DNA of 64,000 bases from Mesoflavibacter profundi (GCF_014764305.1 NZ_CP061703.1:3019501-3083500), one strand, 5' to 3'. Positions 53,073 through 63,889 are shown, numbered from the stretch's first letter. The notes: a model not told the origin generated them from the letters alone. Program-made: numbers and translations.

Positions 53073-53402
53073 TTACTTTTTGTTATCTTCTTCTGTGTTT
53101 CTGTAATAGATTTTATTATCTAACCATTCTTTAACTGCTAAAGCATGTGGTTTAGGTAATTTTTCGTAAAATTTAGAAACTTCTATTTGCTCTTTGTTTT
53201 CAAAGATTTCTTCTAAACTATCGTTATAAGTAGCAAATTCTTCTAACTTTTCAATTAATTCTTTTTTAATTTCAGAATTAATCTGCTCTGCTCTTCTTGA
53301 AATGATAGAAATAGCTTCGTAAATATTGTTTGTTGGCTCATCTATAGCATTTCTATTGTAAGTAGTTGTTGTTGATGGCGCATCGATTTTCTTTAAATCC
53401 AT
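53073..53402 (-). CDS. rpoZ: RNA polymerase omega subunit-like protein
   Basis: The 109-residue protein matches the Bacteroidota form of RNA polymerase omega. The central NNIYEAISIISRRAEQINSEIKKEL near 25 is the family core that clamps the beta' C-terminus. The rest (EEFATYNDSLEEIFENKEQIEVSKFYEKLPKPHALAVKEWLDN) is the longer acidic tail found in this phylum. Omega aids assembly of the polymerase and can mediate ppGpp binding. It lies between bamD (4 bp) and coaBC (4 bp), as expected in Bacteroidota. Confidence 0.9.
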   Translation of the reverse strand: MDLKKIDAPSTTTTYNRNAIDEPTNNIYEAISIISRRAEQINSEIKKELIEKLEEFATYNDSLEEIFENKEQIEVSKFYEKLPKPHALAVKEWLDNKIYYRNTEEDNKK

Positions 53403-53406
53403 AGTA

Positions 53407-54207
53407 TTAGATATTTGTGCTATATTTTTGTAATTGTTCTTTCAGGTCTTCGTTCATTTTATCGGCATCTGCTATAAACTCTGATCCTGAGTATAATCTT
53501 TTAAATGCGTTGTAATAAGTAATTGCGTCTTCTAATCTTTGCTTTTTCTTATACTCAACACTATTTATTGCTAATCTGTAAGCAGAATCAAATCTGTAAT
53601 ATAACGCTTTTTCGCGTAATGTAGATCCAGGAAAATCTGCTATAAAATTATCAAATGTTTTTATTGAAGCTTTATAATCTGTAATGTGATTATATTGTTT
53701 TGCTATACTGTAAGCTTTTAATTCTAATTTATATTCTAAATCTTTTACCGTTTTATTTATCTCTGGCATATGACTAGAGCTTGGATAAAGATTTGCAAAT
53801 AGTTGTAATTTTTCTAAAGCATTTTGTGTTTCATGTTGGTCTTTAGAATATACTGGAGACAAAGCTGCATAACTCATAGCACTTTTGTAGTACGCTTCTT
53901 CTAACTTTTCACTTCTTGGGTAAGCAGATGTAAAACGTTCAAATTGGTAACCTGCAAGGTACTCTTCTCCTGTTTGGTAATATGTATCTGCGTAAAGAAA
54001 CATTAATTTTTCTGCTTGAGGTTTACCTCTGTAAGCAGGAACAATTTGTTCAAATAAACGGTTAGCTTTGGTATACTTACCTTCGTTATACAATTGTTCT
54101 CCTAATTGAAACTTTGCAGCGATATCTTCAGATTTTAAAACTTTTTGATATTCACTACACGAATTAAAAAAAACTAATGCGACTAAAATATAAATTAAAT
54201 GCTTCAT
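53407..54207 (-). CDS. bamD: outer membrane protein assembly factor BamD
   Basis: BamD is a lipoprotein of the BAM complex that inserts beta-barrels in the outer membrane. The 266-residue protein starts with a lipoprotein signal (MKHLIYILVALVFFNSC). The mature part consists of TPR-like helical repeats: KFQLGEQLYNEGKYTKANRLFEQI near 32, MFLYADTYYQTGEEYLAGYQFERF near 65, EEAYYKSAMSYAAL near 102, and FDSAYRLAINSVEYKKKQRLEDAITYYNAF near 205. The length and repeat order match BamD. It is the first gene of the bamD-rpoZ-coaBC-DUF4835-recN run. Confidence 0.93.
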   Translation of the reverse strand: MKHLIYILVALVFFNSCSEYQKVLKSEDIAAKFQLGEQLYNEGKYTKANRLFEQIVPAYRGKPQAEKLMFLYADTYYQTGEEYLAGYQFERFTSAYPRSEKLEEAYYKSAMSYAALSPVYSKDQHETQNALEKLQLFANLYPSSSHMPEINKTVKDLEYKLELKAYSIAKQYNHITDYKASIKTFDNFIADFPGSTLREKALYYRFDSAYRLAINSVEYKKKQRLEDAITYYNAFKRLYSGSEFIADADKMNEDLKEQLQKYSTNI

Positions 54208-54224
54208 AAAATTTTAACGAAGCG

Positions 54225-54232
54225 CAAAAATA
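54225..54232 (-). promoter_or_regulatory. candidate -7 element for the bamD operon
   Basis: TATTTTTG on the minus strand matches TAnnTTTG, 18 bp before the bamD ATG. The -33 region is only AT-rich. Confidence 0.45.
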
Positions 54233-54315
54233 CGCTATTTATATGGATTTTAAAAATATTATTTAATTGCTAAAATAATTGTTAGCTTGTACTTTAGTAT
54301 AGGTTTAAGTATAAT

Positions 54316-55239
54316 TTAACTTTTATAAGGTGTTATACTATCTATCTTATCAAAATCTAATATAAGTTTACCGTCTTTATTGTAATAAAATGCTGGATTA
54401 AATTTATAATTTAGCTTTAAATCTTTAAAGTTGTAAGAATGTATTTGATGGACTTCTTGATTAAAGGATTGATCAAAATAAGTTATCATTACCACAAGCT
54501 CTGCATTTAAAAGATTTAATTCTTCATTTTTATATTCTATTAGCGGACTATCTTGATCTATTTCATGAACTATTGTCCATGTTGTTGGCAAATAATTTAT
54601 TTGTTCGCGTTCTAATTTTAAGTTGTAAAACGATCGCTTATATTCGTTTTTATTATTCAACTTAGATAAAGCTAATGTTACAGTTGCTTTAGGTTTAATC
54701 ATAACATTAGACCTATTATTTACTAATCTAAACATTATGGCTTTTGTAGTATTAAAATCCCTGAAAATTAAATTTTCACTAAATCTAATTGATGCTTTGG
54801 GTTTAGAGAATCGACCGTAAATTAACCCGGTTAAAAATGCAAACATGGATAGACCTAAAAACGCTTCAAAAGAAGATATAAAACCACTTAACATTCCATT
54901 TGGTGCTAAATACCCGTAACCTAAAGTGGTTAATGTTTGCGCCGAGAAAAATAATGCTGTTATAAAATTTTCTAATACACTATTGGTTGGCACCATTATT
55001 TGATCTACACCTATTAATAAATAGATTAGAGCAAATAACACATTTACTGCTGTAAATGCGACTATTGCTAATAAAAAAAATCTGGTCCAAGTGATGTTTA
55101 TTAAGTAATGATAAGTATCTAAAATATTAGTCCTTTTATTTACTCTGTTTACATTAAAACTACCGTCAGAATTCATAATGCTTTGCGCAAATTCTGACGA
55201 TTGTTCTCCTAAACCTGGATCTTTTATTTTTTTTGGCAT
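54316..55239 (-). CDS. inward-rectifier-type potassium channel (KirBac-like)
   Basis: The 307-residue protein has two membrane helices, about 50-72 (WTRFFLLAIVAFTAVNVLFALIYLL) and 120-140, around a pore loop. The filter is TLTTLGYGYLAP near 110, close to the KirBac TxGYGxM/L pattern. The C-terminal 160 residues form the Kir immunoglobulin-like cytoplasmic domain (ASIRFSENLIFRDFNTTKAIMFRLVNNRSN and following). It should conduct K+ across the inner membrane. It lies directly behind dapA on the same strand, with no spacer, so the two are co-transcribed. Confidence 0.9.
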   Translation of the reverse strand: MPKKIKDPGLGEQSSEFAQSIMNSDGSFNVNRVNKRTNILDTYHYLINITWTRFFLLAIVAFTAVNVLFALIYLLIGVDQIMVPTNSVLENFITALFFSAQTLTTLGYGYLAPNGMLSGFISSFEAFLGLSMFAFLTGLIYGRFSKPKASIRFSENLIFRDFNTTKAIMFRLVNNRSNVMIKPKATVTLALSKLNNKNEYKRSFYNLKLEREQINYLPTTWTIVHEIDQDSPLIEYKNEELNLLNAELVVMITYFDQSFNQEVHQIHSYNFKDLKLNYKFNPAFYYNKDGKLILDFDKIDSITPYKS

Positions 55240-56121
55240 TTAGATTGTTTTAAGCGCTTCTTTGATTTGCGCTTGCAATTCTTCTGTTGCTTCTACTAAT
55301 GGCAATCTTACTTTATCACTACATAAATTTAAAGCTTTTAAAACAGCTTTGATACCAGCTGGATTATTTTCAGCAAAAATTAAATCTATCATTTTCATTA
55401 ATTTAAAATGAATTTTATAAGCTTCTTTAGCTTTTCCTTCTAGACCTAATTGTATCATTTCACAAAATGGTTTTGGTAAACCTTGACCTATCACAGAGAT
55501 TACTCCTGCGCCGCCAGCAAGTACAATACCTAAAGCCAAATCGTCGTCACCAGATATCACTGAAAAATCTTCTGGTTTATCTCTTAATAACTCTAAATAT
55601 TGTTGTACGTTATTACCTGCTTCTTTTACCGCTACAACATTTTCAAAATCTCTAGCTAATCGTAAAGTTGTTGAAGGCTCCATGTTTTTGGCAGTTCTTC
55701 CTGGTACATTGTATAGAATTACAGGTATTGGACAAGCTTCTGCAACAGCTTTAAAATGTTGGTACATACCTTCTTGTGTAGGCTTAGAATAATATGGAGA
55801 AACAGATAATATTCCTGCAAAATCAGATAAATCTGTAGATTTAATTTCTTCTATAACAGCTGCTGTATTATTACCACCAACACCTAAAACTAAAGGTAAT
55901 TGTCCTGCATTTGCTTCTTTTATAGTTTGTATAATTTCTTGTTTTTCTTGTTTAGTAATGGTTACACTTTCTCCTGTTGTACCACTAATTACGATGTAAT
56001 TTGTACCATTTTCTATATTGTAGTTTACAATTTTTTTTAACGACTCGTGATCTACACTTCCATCATTATTAAATGGTGTTACAATTGCTATTCCTGTTCC
56101 TAAAAAAGGGTTATTCATCAC
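55240..56121 (-). CDS. dapA: 4-hydroxy-tetrahydrodipicolinate synthase
   Basis: DapA condenses pyruvate with aspartate semialdehyde in lysine and meso-diaminopimelate synthesis. The 293-residue barrel keeps [17 protein letters not shown]-type N-terminal residues ([15 protein letters not shown]), [17 protein letters not shown] near 44, and [15 protein letters not shown] near 135 with the catalytic Tyr. The Schiff-base Lys is in [13 protein letters not shown] near 162. Its start shares one base with the stop of the DUF6913 gene, so translation is coupled. A K+ channel gene follows immediately. Confidence 0.97.
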   Translation of the reverse strand: MMNNPFLGTGIAIVTPFNNDGSVDHESLKKIVNYNIENGTNYIVISGTTGESVTITKQEKQEIIQTIKEANAGQLPLVLGVGGNNTAAVIEEIKSTDLSDFAGILSVSPYYSKPTQEGMYQHFKAVAEACPIPVILYNVPGRTAKNMEPSTTLRLARDFENVVAVKEAGNNVQQYLELLRDKPEDFSVISGDDDLALGIVLAGGAGVISVIGQGLPKPFCEMIQLGLEGKAKEAYKIHFKLMKMIDLIFAENNPAGIKAVLKALNLCSDKVRLPLVEATEELQAQIKEALKTI

Positions 56122-56636
56122 TATAATTTATTTAAAATATTTAAGTATTTAACCAATTCTGTTTCAAATATGGTTGTATTGTTTATGTCTATATCTAGAA
56201 TTAAATCGTTTACTTGTTCTTCTGCTAAAACACCAACTTTAAATTTTGCTTTTGTTATTGCTGATAAGAAAACAAGAGGTAATTTACTGGTTTTGTAAAA
56301 ACTAATTAGCAAATCAAAATCTGTATTTGTAAAGGTTTTTAAAATATCTGTTTTTACGGTTCCTTTCCAACCTAAATCCTTTTTTGTAAAATTTAGGTCG
56401 TAAACATTTACTTCTTTTTGTTTTGGATTTACTAAAGCTATAATTTTAAGGTTAGTTGGATTTACGTTTAGTGTAGTAGACAAAGATTGCAGCCAATTTA
56501 AATCTTTAAATTCGCTTTGATCTACTATTACTCCTACTGTATTGATTTTATTTGTGTTAGAATCTACTACTCTATTTTTAACACATTTATCAATATAGTT
56601 TTTATTAGATTTTTCTTTTAAACCTTTTAAAATCAT
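56121..56636 (-). CDS. DUF6913-like protein of unknown function
   Basis: The 171-residue protein has no signal peptide or membrane helix. It has a Rossmann-like alternation of strands and helices: [13 protein letters not shown] near 31, [21 protein letters not shown] near 62, [29 protein letters not shown] near 106, and [25 protein letters not shown] at the end. This pattern matches the flavobacterial DUF6913 family usually found before dapA. No catalytic motif is visible. It is the first gene of a three-gene run with dapA and the Kir channel. Confidence 0.68.
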   Translation of the reverse strand: MILKGLKEKSNKNYIDKCVKNRVVDSNTNKINTVGVIVDQSEFKDLNWLQSLSTTLNVNPTNLKIIALVNPKQKEVNVYDLNFTKKDLGWKGTVKTDILKTFTNTDFDLLISFYKTSKLPLVFLSAITKAKFKVGVLAEEQVNDLILDIDINNTTIFETELVKYLNILNKL

Positions 56637-56650
56637 TTATCTTTATTGCT

Positions 56651-56677
56651 TTGTTACAAAGGTACTAATTGTAACAA
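56651..56677. promoter_or_regulatory. inverted repeat in the divergent promoter region
   Basis: TTGTTACA (56651-56658) and TGTAACAA (56670-56677) are perfect 8-bp arms separated by 11 bases. The left arm overlaps a minus-strand TACCTTTG -7 element (56664-56657) for the DUF6913-dapA run, and the right arm is 31 bp from the start of the divergent nucleotidase gene. It looks like an operator. Confidence 0.5.
56657..56664 (-). promoter_or_regulatory. candidate -7 element for the DUF6913-dapA operon
   Basis: TACCTTTG on the minus strand matches TAnnTTTG and lies 21 bp before the start codon. No -33 TTG stands at the usual spacing. Confidence 0.45.
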
Positions 56678-56707
56678 GAAATTAACTTGAAATTTTTCAA
56701 CTTTATT

Positions 56708-57463
56708 ATGCAAAATAAAACGTTAGTATTGCTAATATTATTAAGTCTAGTGTTTTCTTGTAAACAAGACTTAAGCTTAACTAAAATAGAAGGTAAGCAA
56801 ATACCAATCACAGATTCTATAGTCGCAGATAGCGACATAGACAACTTTATAAAACCTTACAGAGAAAGTCTTGAAAAAGACATGAATAAAGTCCTTTCTT
56901 ATGCTCCAGAAACGTACCATAAAAACGACGGAGAATACAACACTGCTATTGGTAATTTAATGGCTCATATTGTTTTAAAAGAAGGCAATGCTATCTTTAA
57001 TAAAAGAACTGGAGAAAACATTGATATAGTCTTGTTAAATCATGGTGGAATTAGAGCTCCAATTAACAAAGGAAACATAACTACAGAAACTGCTTTTCAA
57101 GTTATGCCTTTTGAAAATAGCATTGTAGTTGTTGCTTTGAAAGGTGCTCAAATAGATAGTCTTACGCATTACTTAAGTCAATCTAAAAAAGCGCATCCAA
57201 TTGAAGGTTTACAACTAACTATAGACAAGGATTTTAACATCACAAAAGCCTTAGTTGATAATCAACCAATAGACTCTAACAAAACCTACTATGTAGCAAC
57301 CAACGATTATTTATATAATGGTGGCGACAGAATGCGTTTTTTTAAAACCAACGATACCGTTTATTCTTTAGATTATAAAATTAGAAACGCAATGATTGAT
57401 TATTTTTCTAAAGTAGACACAATACGACCTGTAATAGATAATAGATTTATTCAAACTAAATAA
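56708..57463 (+). CDS. 5'-nucleotidase C-terminal domain lipoprotein
   Basis: From the ATG at 56708 the protein has 251 residues and a lipoprotein signal (MQNKTLVLLILLSLVFSC); a TTG start at 56687 would add seven residues. The mature part matches the substrate-binding C-terminal domain of 5'-nucleotidases: NTAIGNLMAHIVLKE near 78, IDIVLLNHGGIRAPINKGNITTETAFQVMPFEN near 105 and TNDYLYNGGDRMRFF near 205. The catalytic metallophosphatase half is missing and is encoded by the next gene, 1 bp away. The two products presumably form one enzyme that removes phosphate from nucleotides outside the cytoplasm. Confidence 0.88.
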   Translation: MQNKTLVLLILLSLVFSCKQDLSLTKIEGKQIPITDSIVADSDIDNFIKPYRESLEKDMNKVLSYAPETYHKNDGEYNTAIGNLMAHIVLKEGNAIFNKRTGENIDIVLLNHGGIRAPINKGNITTETAFQVMPFENSIVVVALKGAQIDSLTHYLSQSKKAHPIEGLQLTIDKDFNITKALVDNQPIDSNKTYYVATNDYLYNGGDRMRFFKTNDTVYSLDYKIRNAMIDYFSKVDTIRPVIDNRFIQTK

Positions 57464-57464
57464 A

Positions 57465-58379
57465 ATGAAACGTAGAGATTTTATACAACAAGCTACAGCA
57501 GCAACTGCTTTTGCTACAATTGGAGGATATGGATTTTCTTCGTTTACAAGTAAAAGCGCTAAAAAAATTACAATCTTACATACTAACGATGTACACAGTC
57601 ATATAGATGCATTTGGACCAGAAGATGGCAGAAATGCTAATCAAGGTGGCGTTGCTAGACGCGCTACATTAATAGAGTCTATTAGGAATGAAAATCCTAA
57701 TACACTTTTATTAGATGCAGGCGATATTTTTCAAGGTACACCTTATTTTAATTATTATGGTGGCGAATTGGAATTTAAACTTATGAGTAAGCTTAAATAC
57801 GATGCTGCAACCATTGGTAATCATGATTTTGATAATGGTATTGACGGACTTTACGCTCAATTACCACATGCTAATTTTCAGTTTATTAGTGCTAATTACG
57901 ATTTTAAAAATACCGTAATGGATACTCATGTAAAACCGTATCAAATTTTTATTAAAGACGGAATTAAAATAGGTGTTTTTGGAATTGGGATTAAATTAGA
58001 TGGTTTAGTAGACAAAAAAATGTACAAAGAAACAGTGTACTTAGATCCTATTGAAACGTCTCAAGAAATGACTAGAATACTTAAAGAACAAGAACAATGC
58101 GATCTTGTAATCTGCTTATCGCATTTAGGATATCATTATAGAAAATCTCCAGAAAAGATTAGCGATTTAAATCTTGCTAAAGCTACCAAAAACATAGACT
58201 TAATTATTGGTGGTCATACACATACGTTTTTACCAAAACCAACGGTTGCACAAAATTTAGAAGGTAAAAATGTACTTGTAAATCAAGTAGGTTGTTACGG
58301 TATTAACTTAGGTAAAATAGACTTTTATTTTGATGCAGATAACAGTAAATCTGCAAACGGAACTTCGATTATTGTTTAA
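57465..58379 (+). CDS. metallophosphatase subunit of a split 5'-nucleotidase, Tat signal
   Basis: The 304-residue protein starts with a twin-arginine-like signal (MKRRDFIQQATAATAFATIGG), so it is probably exported folded with its metals. The calcineurin-like metallophosphatase domain has ILHTNDVHSHID near residue 37 (first Asp and His), LLLDAGDIFQGTPYF near 82, ATIGNHDFDNGIDGL near 115, and the metal-ligand His residues of IIGGHTHTFLPKP near 250. It lacks the substrate-binding C-terminal domain, which the upstream gene supplies. The 3' end overlaps the convergent membrane-protein gene by 11 bp. Confidence 0.9.
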   Translation: MKRRDFIQQATAATAFATIGGYGFSSFTSKSAKKITILHTNDVHSHIDAFGPEDGRNANQGGVARRATLIESIRNENPNTLLLDAGDIFQGTPYFNYYGGELEFKLMSKLKYDAATIGNHDFDNGIDGLYAQLPHANFQFISANYDFKNTVMDTHVKPYQIFIKDGIKIGVFGIGIKLDGLVDKKMYKETVYLDPIETSQEMTRILKEQEQCDLVICLSHLGYHYRKSPEKISDLNLAKATKNIDLIIGGHTHTFLPKPTVAQNLEGKNVLVNQVGCYGINLGKIDFYFDADNSKSANGTSIIV

Positions 58380-59085
58380 TTAACGATTTGCTTTTTATCT
58401 CTAAAAGAGTATAAAAATAAATAAAGCCAAAGCCTATCGCCATTAAGACAATGTAGCCTATTTTTAAGAAAATTTCTTCTGTTATAAAAAAGTAGGCTAC
58501 TTGTATCATTTCTGAAAATACAATACAAACACAAGCTAAAAATAGCAATAACGCTTGCTTAGTTTCAGTATATAAATAATACAATAAGGATTTAGAAAGT
58601 ATTAGTAAGATTAATAGATTATAAAATACTTCCAAAAAAAACGGAAATGTAAAAACCTCTAAAGAATCATCTTGTAATATCATCTGATTAAGCGTATACA
58701 AGATATATAGATTAAAAGTGATTAAAATAAAAATATGAAATTTAAATTTTTTAATCAGTCGCTTTGCATCCATTCCTTTCAAAAAAAATGTAATTAAACT
58801 ACAATACGCAGTCATTATAAATATATATGAGATATAATGATTGAATAATTCTGAAGTAAAAAACCACATTTTAAAAAATTCTGAAATCGCAAAACCTATT
58901 AAAAAAACAGTAAAGAATACATTTTTGTGTTTATTCTTTTTTGAATAAAAATAAATAAGTATTGGCAATATTAAAATCCATGAAATATCAGACATATATT
59001 TCAATTGAAAAATATGTCCTAAAATAGTTAGCACTATCAATACAAAAAGCACCATTGTGATGGTTTTGTATTCTATTAATTTCAT
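58369..59085 (-). CDS. polytopic membrane protein of unknown function
   Basis: The 238-residue protein has about seven predicted membrane helices, beginning with MVLFVLIVLTILGHIFQL near 10, then WILILPILIYFYS near 36 and FFTVFLIGFAISEFFKMWFF near 57. Further helices are at about 85-105, 118-140, 155-175 and 180-230. The interhelical loops are short and Lys-rich on one side. The pattern of a seven-helix protein with YhhN-like spacing is seen in several flavobacterial proteins, but I cannot assign a family with confidence. It has a good promoter of its own. Confidence 0.6.
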   Translation of the reverse strand: MKLIEYKTITMVLFVLIVLTILGHIFQLKYMSDISWILILPILIYFYSKKNKHKNVFFTVFLIGFAISEFFKMWFFTSELFNHYISYIFIMTAYCSLITFFLKGMDAKRLIKKFKFHIFILITFNLYILYTLNQMILQDDSLEVFTFPFFLEVFYNLLILLILSKSLLYYLYTETKQALLLFLACVCIVFSEMIQVAYFFITEEIFLKIGYIVLMAIGFGFIYFYTLLEIKSKSLIKQ

Positions 59086-59107
59086 TATTACACAGATTTT
59101 GGGAGTA

Positions 59108-59137
59108 CAAAATTAAACAAAAGTACAGATAATCCAA
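59108..59137 (-). promoter_or_regulatory. promoter of the polytopic membrane-protein gene
   Basis: On the minus strand TTG (59137-59135), a 19-bp spacer and TAATTTTG (59115-59108) fit the flavobacterial consensus exactly. The leader is about 16 nt. A second TAnnTTTG (59125-59118) overlaps it. Confidence 0.65.
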
Positions 59138-59183
59138 AAAATCATGCATTTTATCGATTAACAGCAAGACAATATTTTAAAAA

Positions 59184-59215
59184 ATACTCAAAAATCACAT
59201 CGTTTTTTTGAGTAT
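59184..59215 (-). terminator. hairpin with T tail in the spacer before the membrane-protein gene
   Basis: ATACTCAAAAA (59184-59194) pairs with TTTTTGAGTAT (59205-59215), and on the minus strand a T-rich tail follows. It lies beyond the ligA terminator, so it may be a second terminator or the end of a small transcript. Confidence 0.5.
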
Positions 59216-59240
59216 AATTATATATTACATAATATATTCT

Positions 59241-59262
59241 GTTAATTTCAATTGAAACTAAC
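59241..59262. promoter_or_regulatory. 22-bp near-perfect palindrome
   Basis: GTTA-a-TTTCAATTGAAA-c-TAAC is symmetric except for one mismatched pair. It lies between the ligA terminator and the hairpin at 59184-59215, within the 251-bp gene-free spacer. Confidence 0.4.
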
Positions 59263-59291
59263 CAAAATATCAAAATAAAATGATTATTCAA

Positions 59292-59315
59292 TAAAATTAC
59301 GGTTTTTACCGTAAT
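59292..59315 (-). terminator. terminator of ligA
   Basis: ATTACGGT (59296-59303) pairs with ACCGTAAT (59308-59315) around TTTT. On the minus strand the tail is TTTTATTG. It is 21 bp beyond the ligA stop. Confidence 0.7.
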
Positions 59316-59336
59316 CTTAAATTTTAGGCTAATAAA

Positions 59337-61331
<1,995 letters not shown>

Positions 61332-61336
61332 TTAAA

Positions 61337-62992
61337 CTATATTTCTAAAATATTATAAAATGAGTCTTTAAGTTTATATTTTAAGTAAAAGCAATGGTCA
61401 CTAGACTCATAACAATCTGAATTTGACATAAATTTAATTATAAATTCTTTGTTACTAATCCAATAAATTTCTTCTTCTGTTTTATTTAGGAATTGACTTG
61501 TATCAAAATCACTCTCTAAATAGTCTTCTAAATCATAAAAAAGCATGAAAGATTTTTCAATTTTATCATTCTTAATCCTATCTATGAATACTGTTCTTTG
61601 AGAAAGACATTCTAAATCATAATCTATAGACACCACATAATCTTTATTTGGCGACACATAAGGATAACCGCCTTCATATACATCATTAATACTTCCATTT
61701 TCTTTATTTATAAAAATGAAATTTGGATACGAAAACACCATAGAAGATCCAACCAAAAATGTATTAGGAAAATCTTGATCTTGATAAAGTGAAAATGTTT
61801 TTGTTGGACTATATTCTGAATGATAAGTCGTGTCTTTATAAACCAACTTTTCACCATTATCTGCTATTATTTTCAATGTATTATCCTGCTTATAATCTTT
61901 AGTAATATCCTGGATTTTTGGCGTTTTAATGATGTTGTTTTTGTATTTACTTATATCAACAACATTGATTTCAAATAAATCATCCATGCAAATAGGAAGC
62001 ACTTCTTTACCTTTAATTGAAAAGCCTGAATTTTTATAAGCAAAATTGGTCTGTCCACAGTAAGAATCAAATAAATAACCATCAAAAATATAACCGTGAT
62101 TATAGCTTTCAGTCGGAATTAAAAGATGTTTTAAATACGCTTGATAGTCTAAAATAATTTTAGCTTTTTTGCCTTTAATTGGTTGACCTTGATCATAAAT
62201 AATGGTATCATTTTCAGAAGACTTTTCTATAGTGACTTTGTCTAAAAAGTTTAATTTACCTATTTGATTTCCAATTGAATCTCTAACAATCAATCCGCTA
62301 CTTGCTTTTACTGATCTGGTATGTTCTCTAACTGCAGATTTTTTTTCTTTAAATGAAATTTTTCCGTTTTCATCCATTAAAAAATAATCGTAAGTAGTTT
62401 TCATCACTCCATCATCATAGTAATATGATTTTATATTGAAATTACTATCATAAAAATAAAATACCGTTTCGGAATTAGTTTTGTAAGGATAAACAACCTT
62501 TACATCTAATATAGACTTGTAATCATTAGTGTAATTTATCACCGAAAAAAACGATCCAACATTAGCCTGTACCGAGTAAAAAAGTAAAGTTTTATAGTTT
62601 TTAGAGACACTTAAATTGTGAATAATTTTTGTTTTTAAATGCTTATCTAAAGCGTATTCTTTTGATAAATGATACAGATGATGTGATTTATCATAATCAT
62701 AAAACCTAAAACCTCGTTTAGTAATAGATATTATTGTATCTAACTGCAATGCTAGTTTTTGACTAAACTCAAGACCTTCAAAATCGTTGTATTTGTTTTT
62801 AGGCTGTAAAAAAGAAATGGTATCTATTAAAGGTGAAGTTTTTAATTCATAGCTATTTAAAAAATCAACAGTTTTTACTTTTTCTGCAATAGGTTTATTT
62901 GTGTTTTCATTTTCTTCTTTACAAGAAAATCCAACTAACAAAACCAACAAAAAAAGTAAAAATCTCATCATTTTTATGTCTAGATTTCGCAT
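61337..62992 (-). CDS. lipoprotein of unknown function with an SH3-like segment
   Basis: From the ATG at 62992, which overlaps the prmC stop by one base, the protein has 551 residues; in-frame ATGs at 62971 and 62968 are also possible starts. A lipoprotein signal ends at GFSC near residue 25. Around residues 225-255, RSVKASSGLIVRDSIGNQIG followed by KLNFLDKVTIEKSS resembles a bacterial SH3 domain, as found in peptidoglycan-binding proteins. The remaining parts have repeated beta-strand segments that I cannot place. It should be anchored in the envelope. It lies 5 bp before ligA, so it is co-transcribed with prmC and ligA, without an obvious functional link. Confidence 0.68.
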   Translation of the reverse strand: MRNLDIKMMRFLLFLLVLLVGFSCKEENENTNKPIAEKVKTVDFLNSYELKTSPLIDTISFLQPKNKYNDFEGLEFSQKLALQLDTIISITKRGFRFYDYDKSHHLYHLSKEYALDKHLKTKIIHNLSVSKNYKTLLFYSVQANVGSFFSVINYTNDYKSILDVKVVYPYKTNSETVFYFYDSNFNIKSYYYDDGVMKTTYDYFLMDENGKISFKEKKSAVREHTRSVKASSGLIVRDSIGNQIGKLNFLDKVTIEKSSENDTIIYDQGQPIKGKKAKIILDYQAYLKHLLIPTESYNHGYIFDGYLFDSYCGQTNFAYKNSGFSIKGKEVLPICMDDLFEINVVDISKYKNNIIKTPKIQDITKDYKQDNTLKIIADNGEKLVYKDTTYHSEYSPTKTFSLYQDQDFPNTFLVGSSMVFSYPNFIFINKENGSINDVYEGGYPYVSPNKDYVVSIDYDLECLSQRTVFIDRIKNDKIEKSFMLFYDLEDYLESDFDTSQFLNKTEEEIYWISNKEFIIKFMSNSDCYESSDHCFYLKYKLKDSFYNILEI

Positions 62993-63882
62993 CAAATACG
63001 CAATGTACCTTTTACCATTCTATCCTTTCCAAAAAGATCTTGCTTTAACTGAATGTCTTTAAAGCCAAATTCTTCTAAAAGCGACATCATTTCTTTTCCA
63101 AGATATTCATTTATTTCAAAATACAATTCGCCATTTGGATTTAAATTTTTAGTCGCAAATTGCGTAATTGCTCTGTAAAATATTAGCGGATTTTCATCAT
63201 CGACAAACAAAGCCAAATGTGGCTCGTGATTAAGCACATTGTCTTGCATTTGCTGTTTTTCTAATTGTCTAACGTATGGCGGATTGGAAACGATAATATC
63301 AAATTTGTTTGCTGAATCTAGTTCAGAATCACAGATTTTTAATATATCGTTTTCAATAAAATTAATGTCTACTTGGTTTAATTCTGCGTTTTTGTTTGCT
63401 ATTTCTAACGCTTTCGCAGAAACATCTATCGCAGACACATTAGCATTTGGTAACTGTTTTGCTAGGCTAATAGCAATACAACCTGTTCCTGTACCAATAT
63501 CTAAAATATTAAATTGGTTATTACCTTCAAAATTCTCAAGTTGACTGTTAGCATTAGTATTAGATAAAATTAATTCAACCAATTCTTCAGTTTCTGGTCT
63601 TGGAATTAATGTGTTTTCATTAACATAAAATGGCAAACCATAAAATTCAGTTTGCCCAATAATATATTGTATGGGCTCATGATTTTTTAAAGCTTCTAAA
63701 GCACTTTCATACTTTAAAACACAATCATTTTCAATAGTCAACTCTGTGTTTAAAGCTAAATCAAGTCGCTTAATAGCATTGTAGTATTCAGTTAGCATAA
63801 AGAAAAAAGTTTGCACTTCTTCTTTACCGTAAATGGCGTCTAAATGCTCATGAAATTTATATTTTAGATCTTTTAATTTCAT
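62992..63882 (-). CDS. prmC: peptide chain release factor N5-glutamine methyltransferase
   Basis: PrmC (HemK) methylates the Gln of the GGQ motif in release factors RF1 and RF2. From the ATG at 63882 the protein has 296 residues. The N-terminal helical domain (about 1-90) has EPIQYIIGQTEFYGLPF near 92 at its end. The SAM domain follows with FNILDIGTGTGCIAISLAKQ near 130 and the catalytic IIVSNPPYVRQLEKQQM near 195, whose NPPY binds the glutamine. It starts 7 bp behind the GNAT gene, and its stop overlaps the lipoprotein start. Confidence 0.95.
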   Translation of the reverse strand: MKLKDLKYKFHEHLDAIYGKEEVQTFFFMLTEYYNAIKRLDLALNTELTIENDCVLKYESALEALKNHEPIQYIIGQTEFYGLPFYVNENTLIPRPETEELVELILSNTNANSQLENFEGNNQFNILDIGTGTGCIAISLAKQLPNANVSAIDVSAKALEIANKNAELNQVDINFIENDILKICDSELDSANKFDIIVSNPPYVRQLEKQQMQDNVLNHEPHLALFVDDENPLIFYRAITQFATKNLNPNGELYFEINEYLGKEMMSLLEEFGFKDIQLKQDLFGKDRMVKGTLRI

Positions 63883-63889
63883 CAAACTA

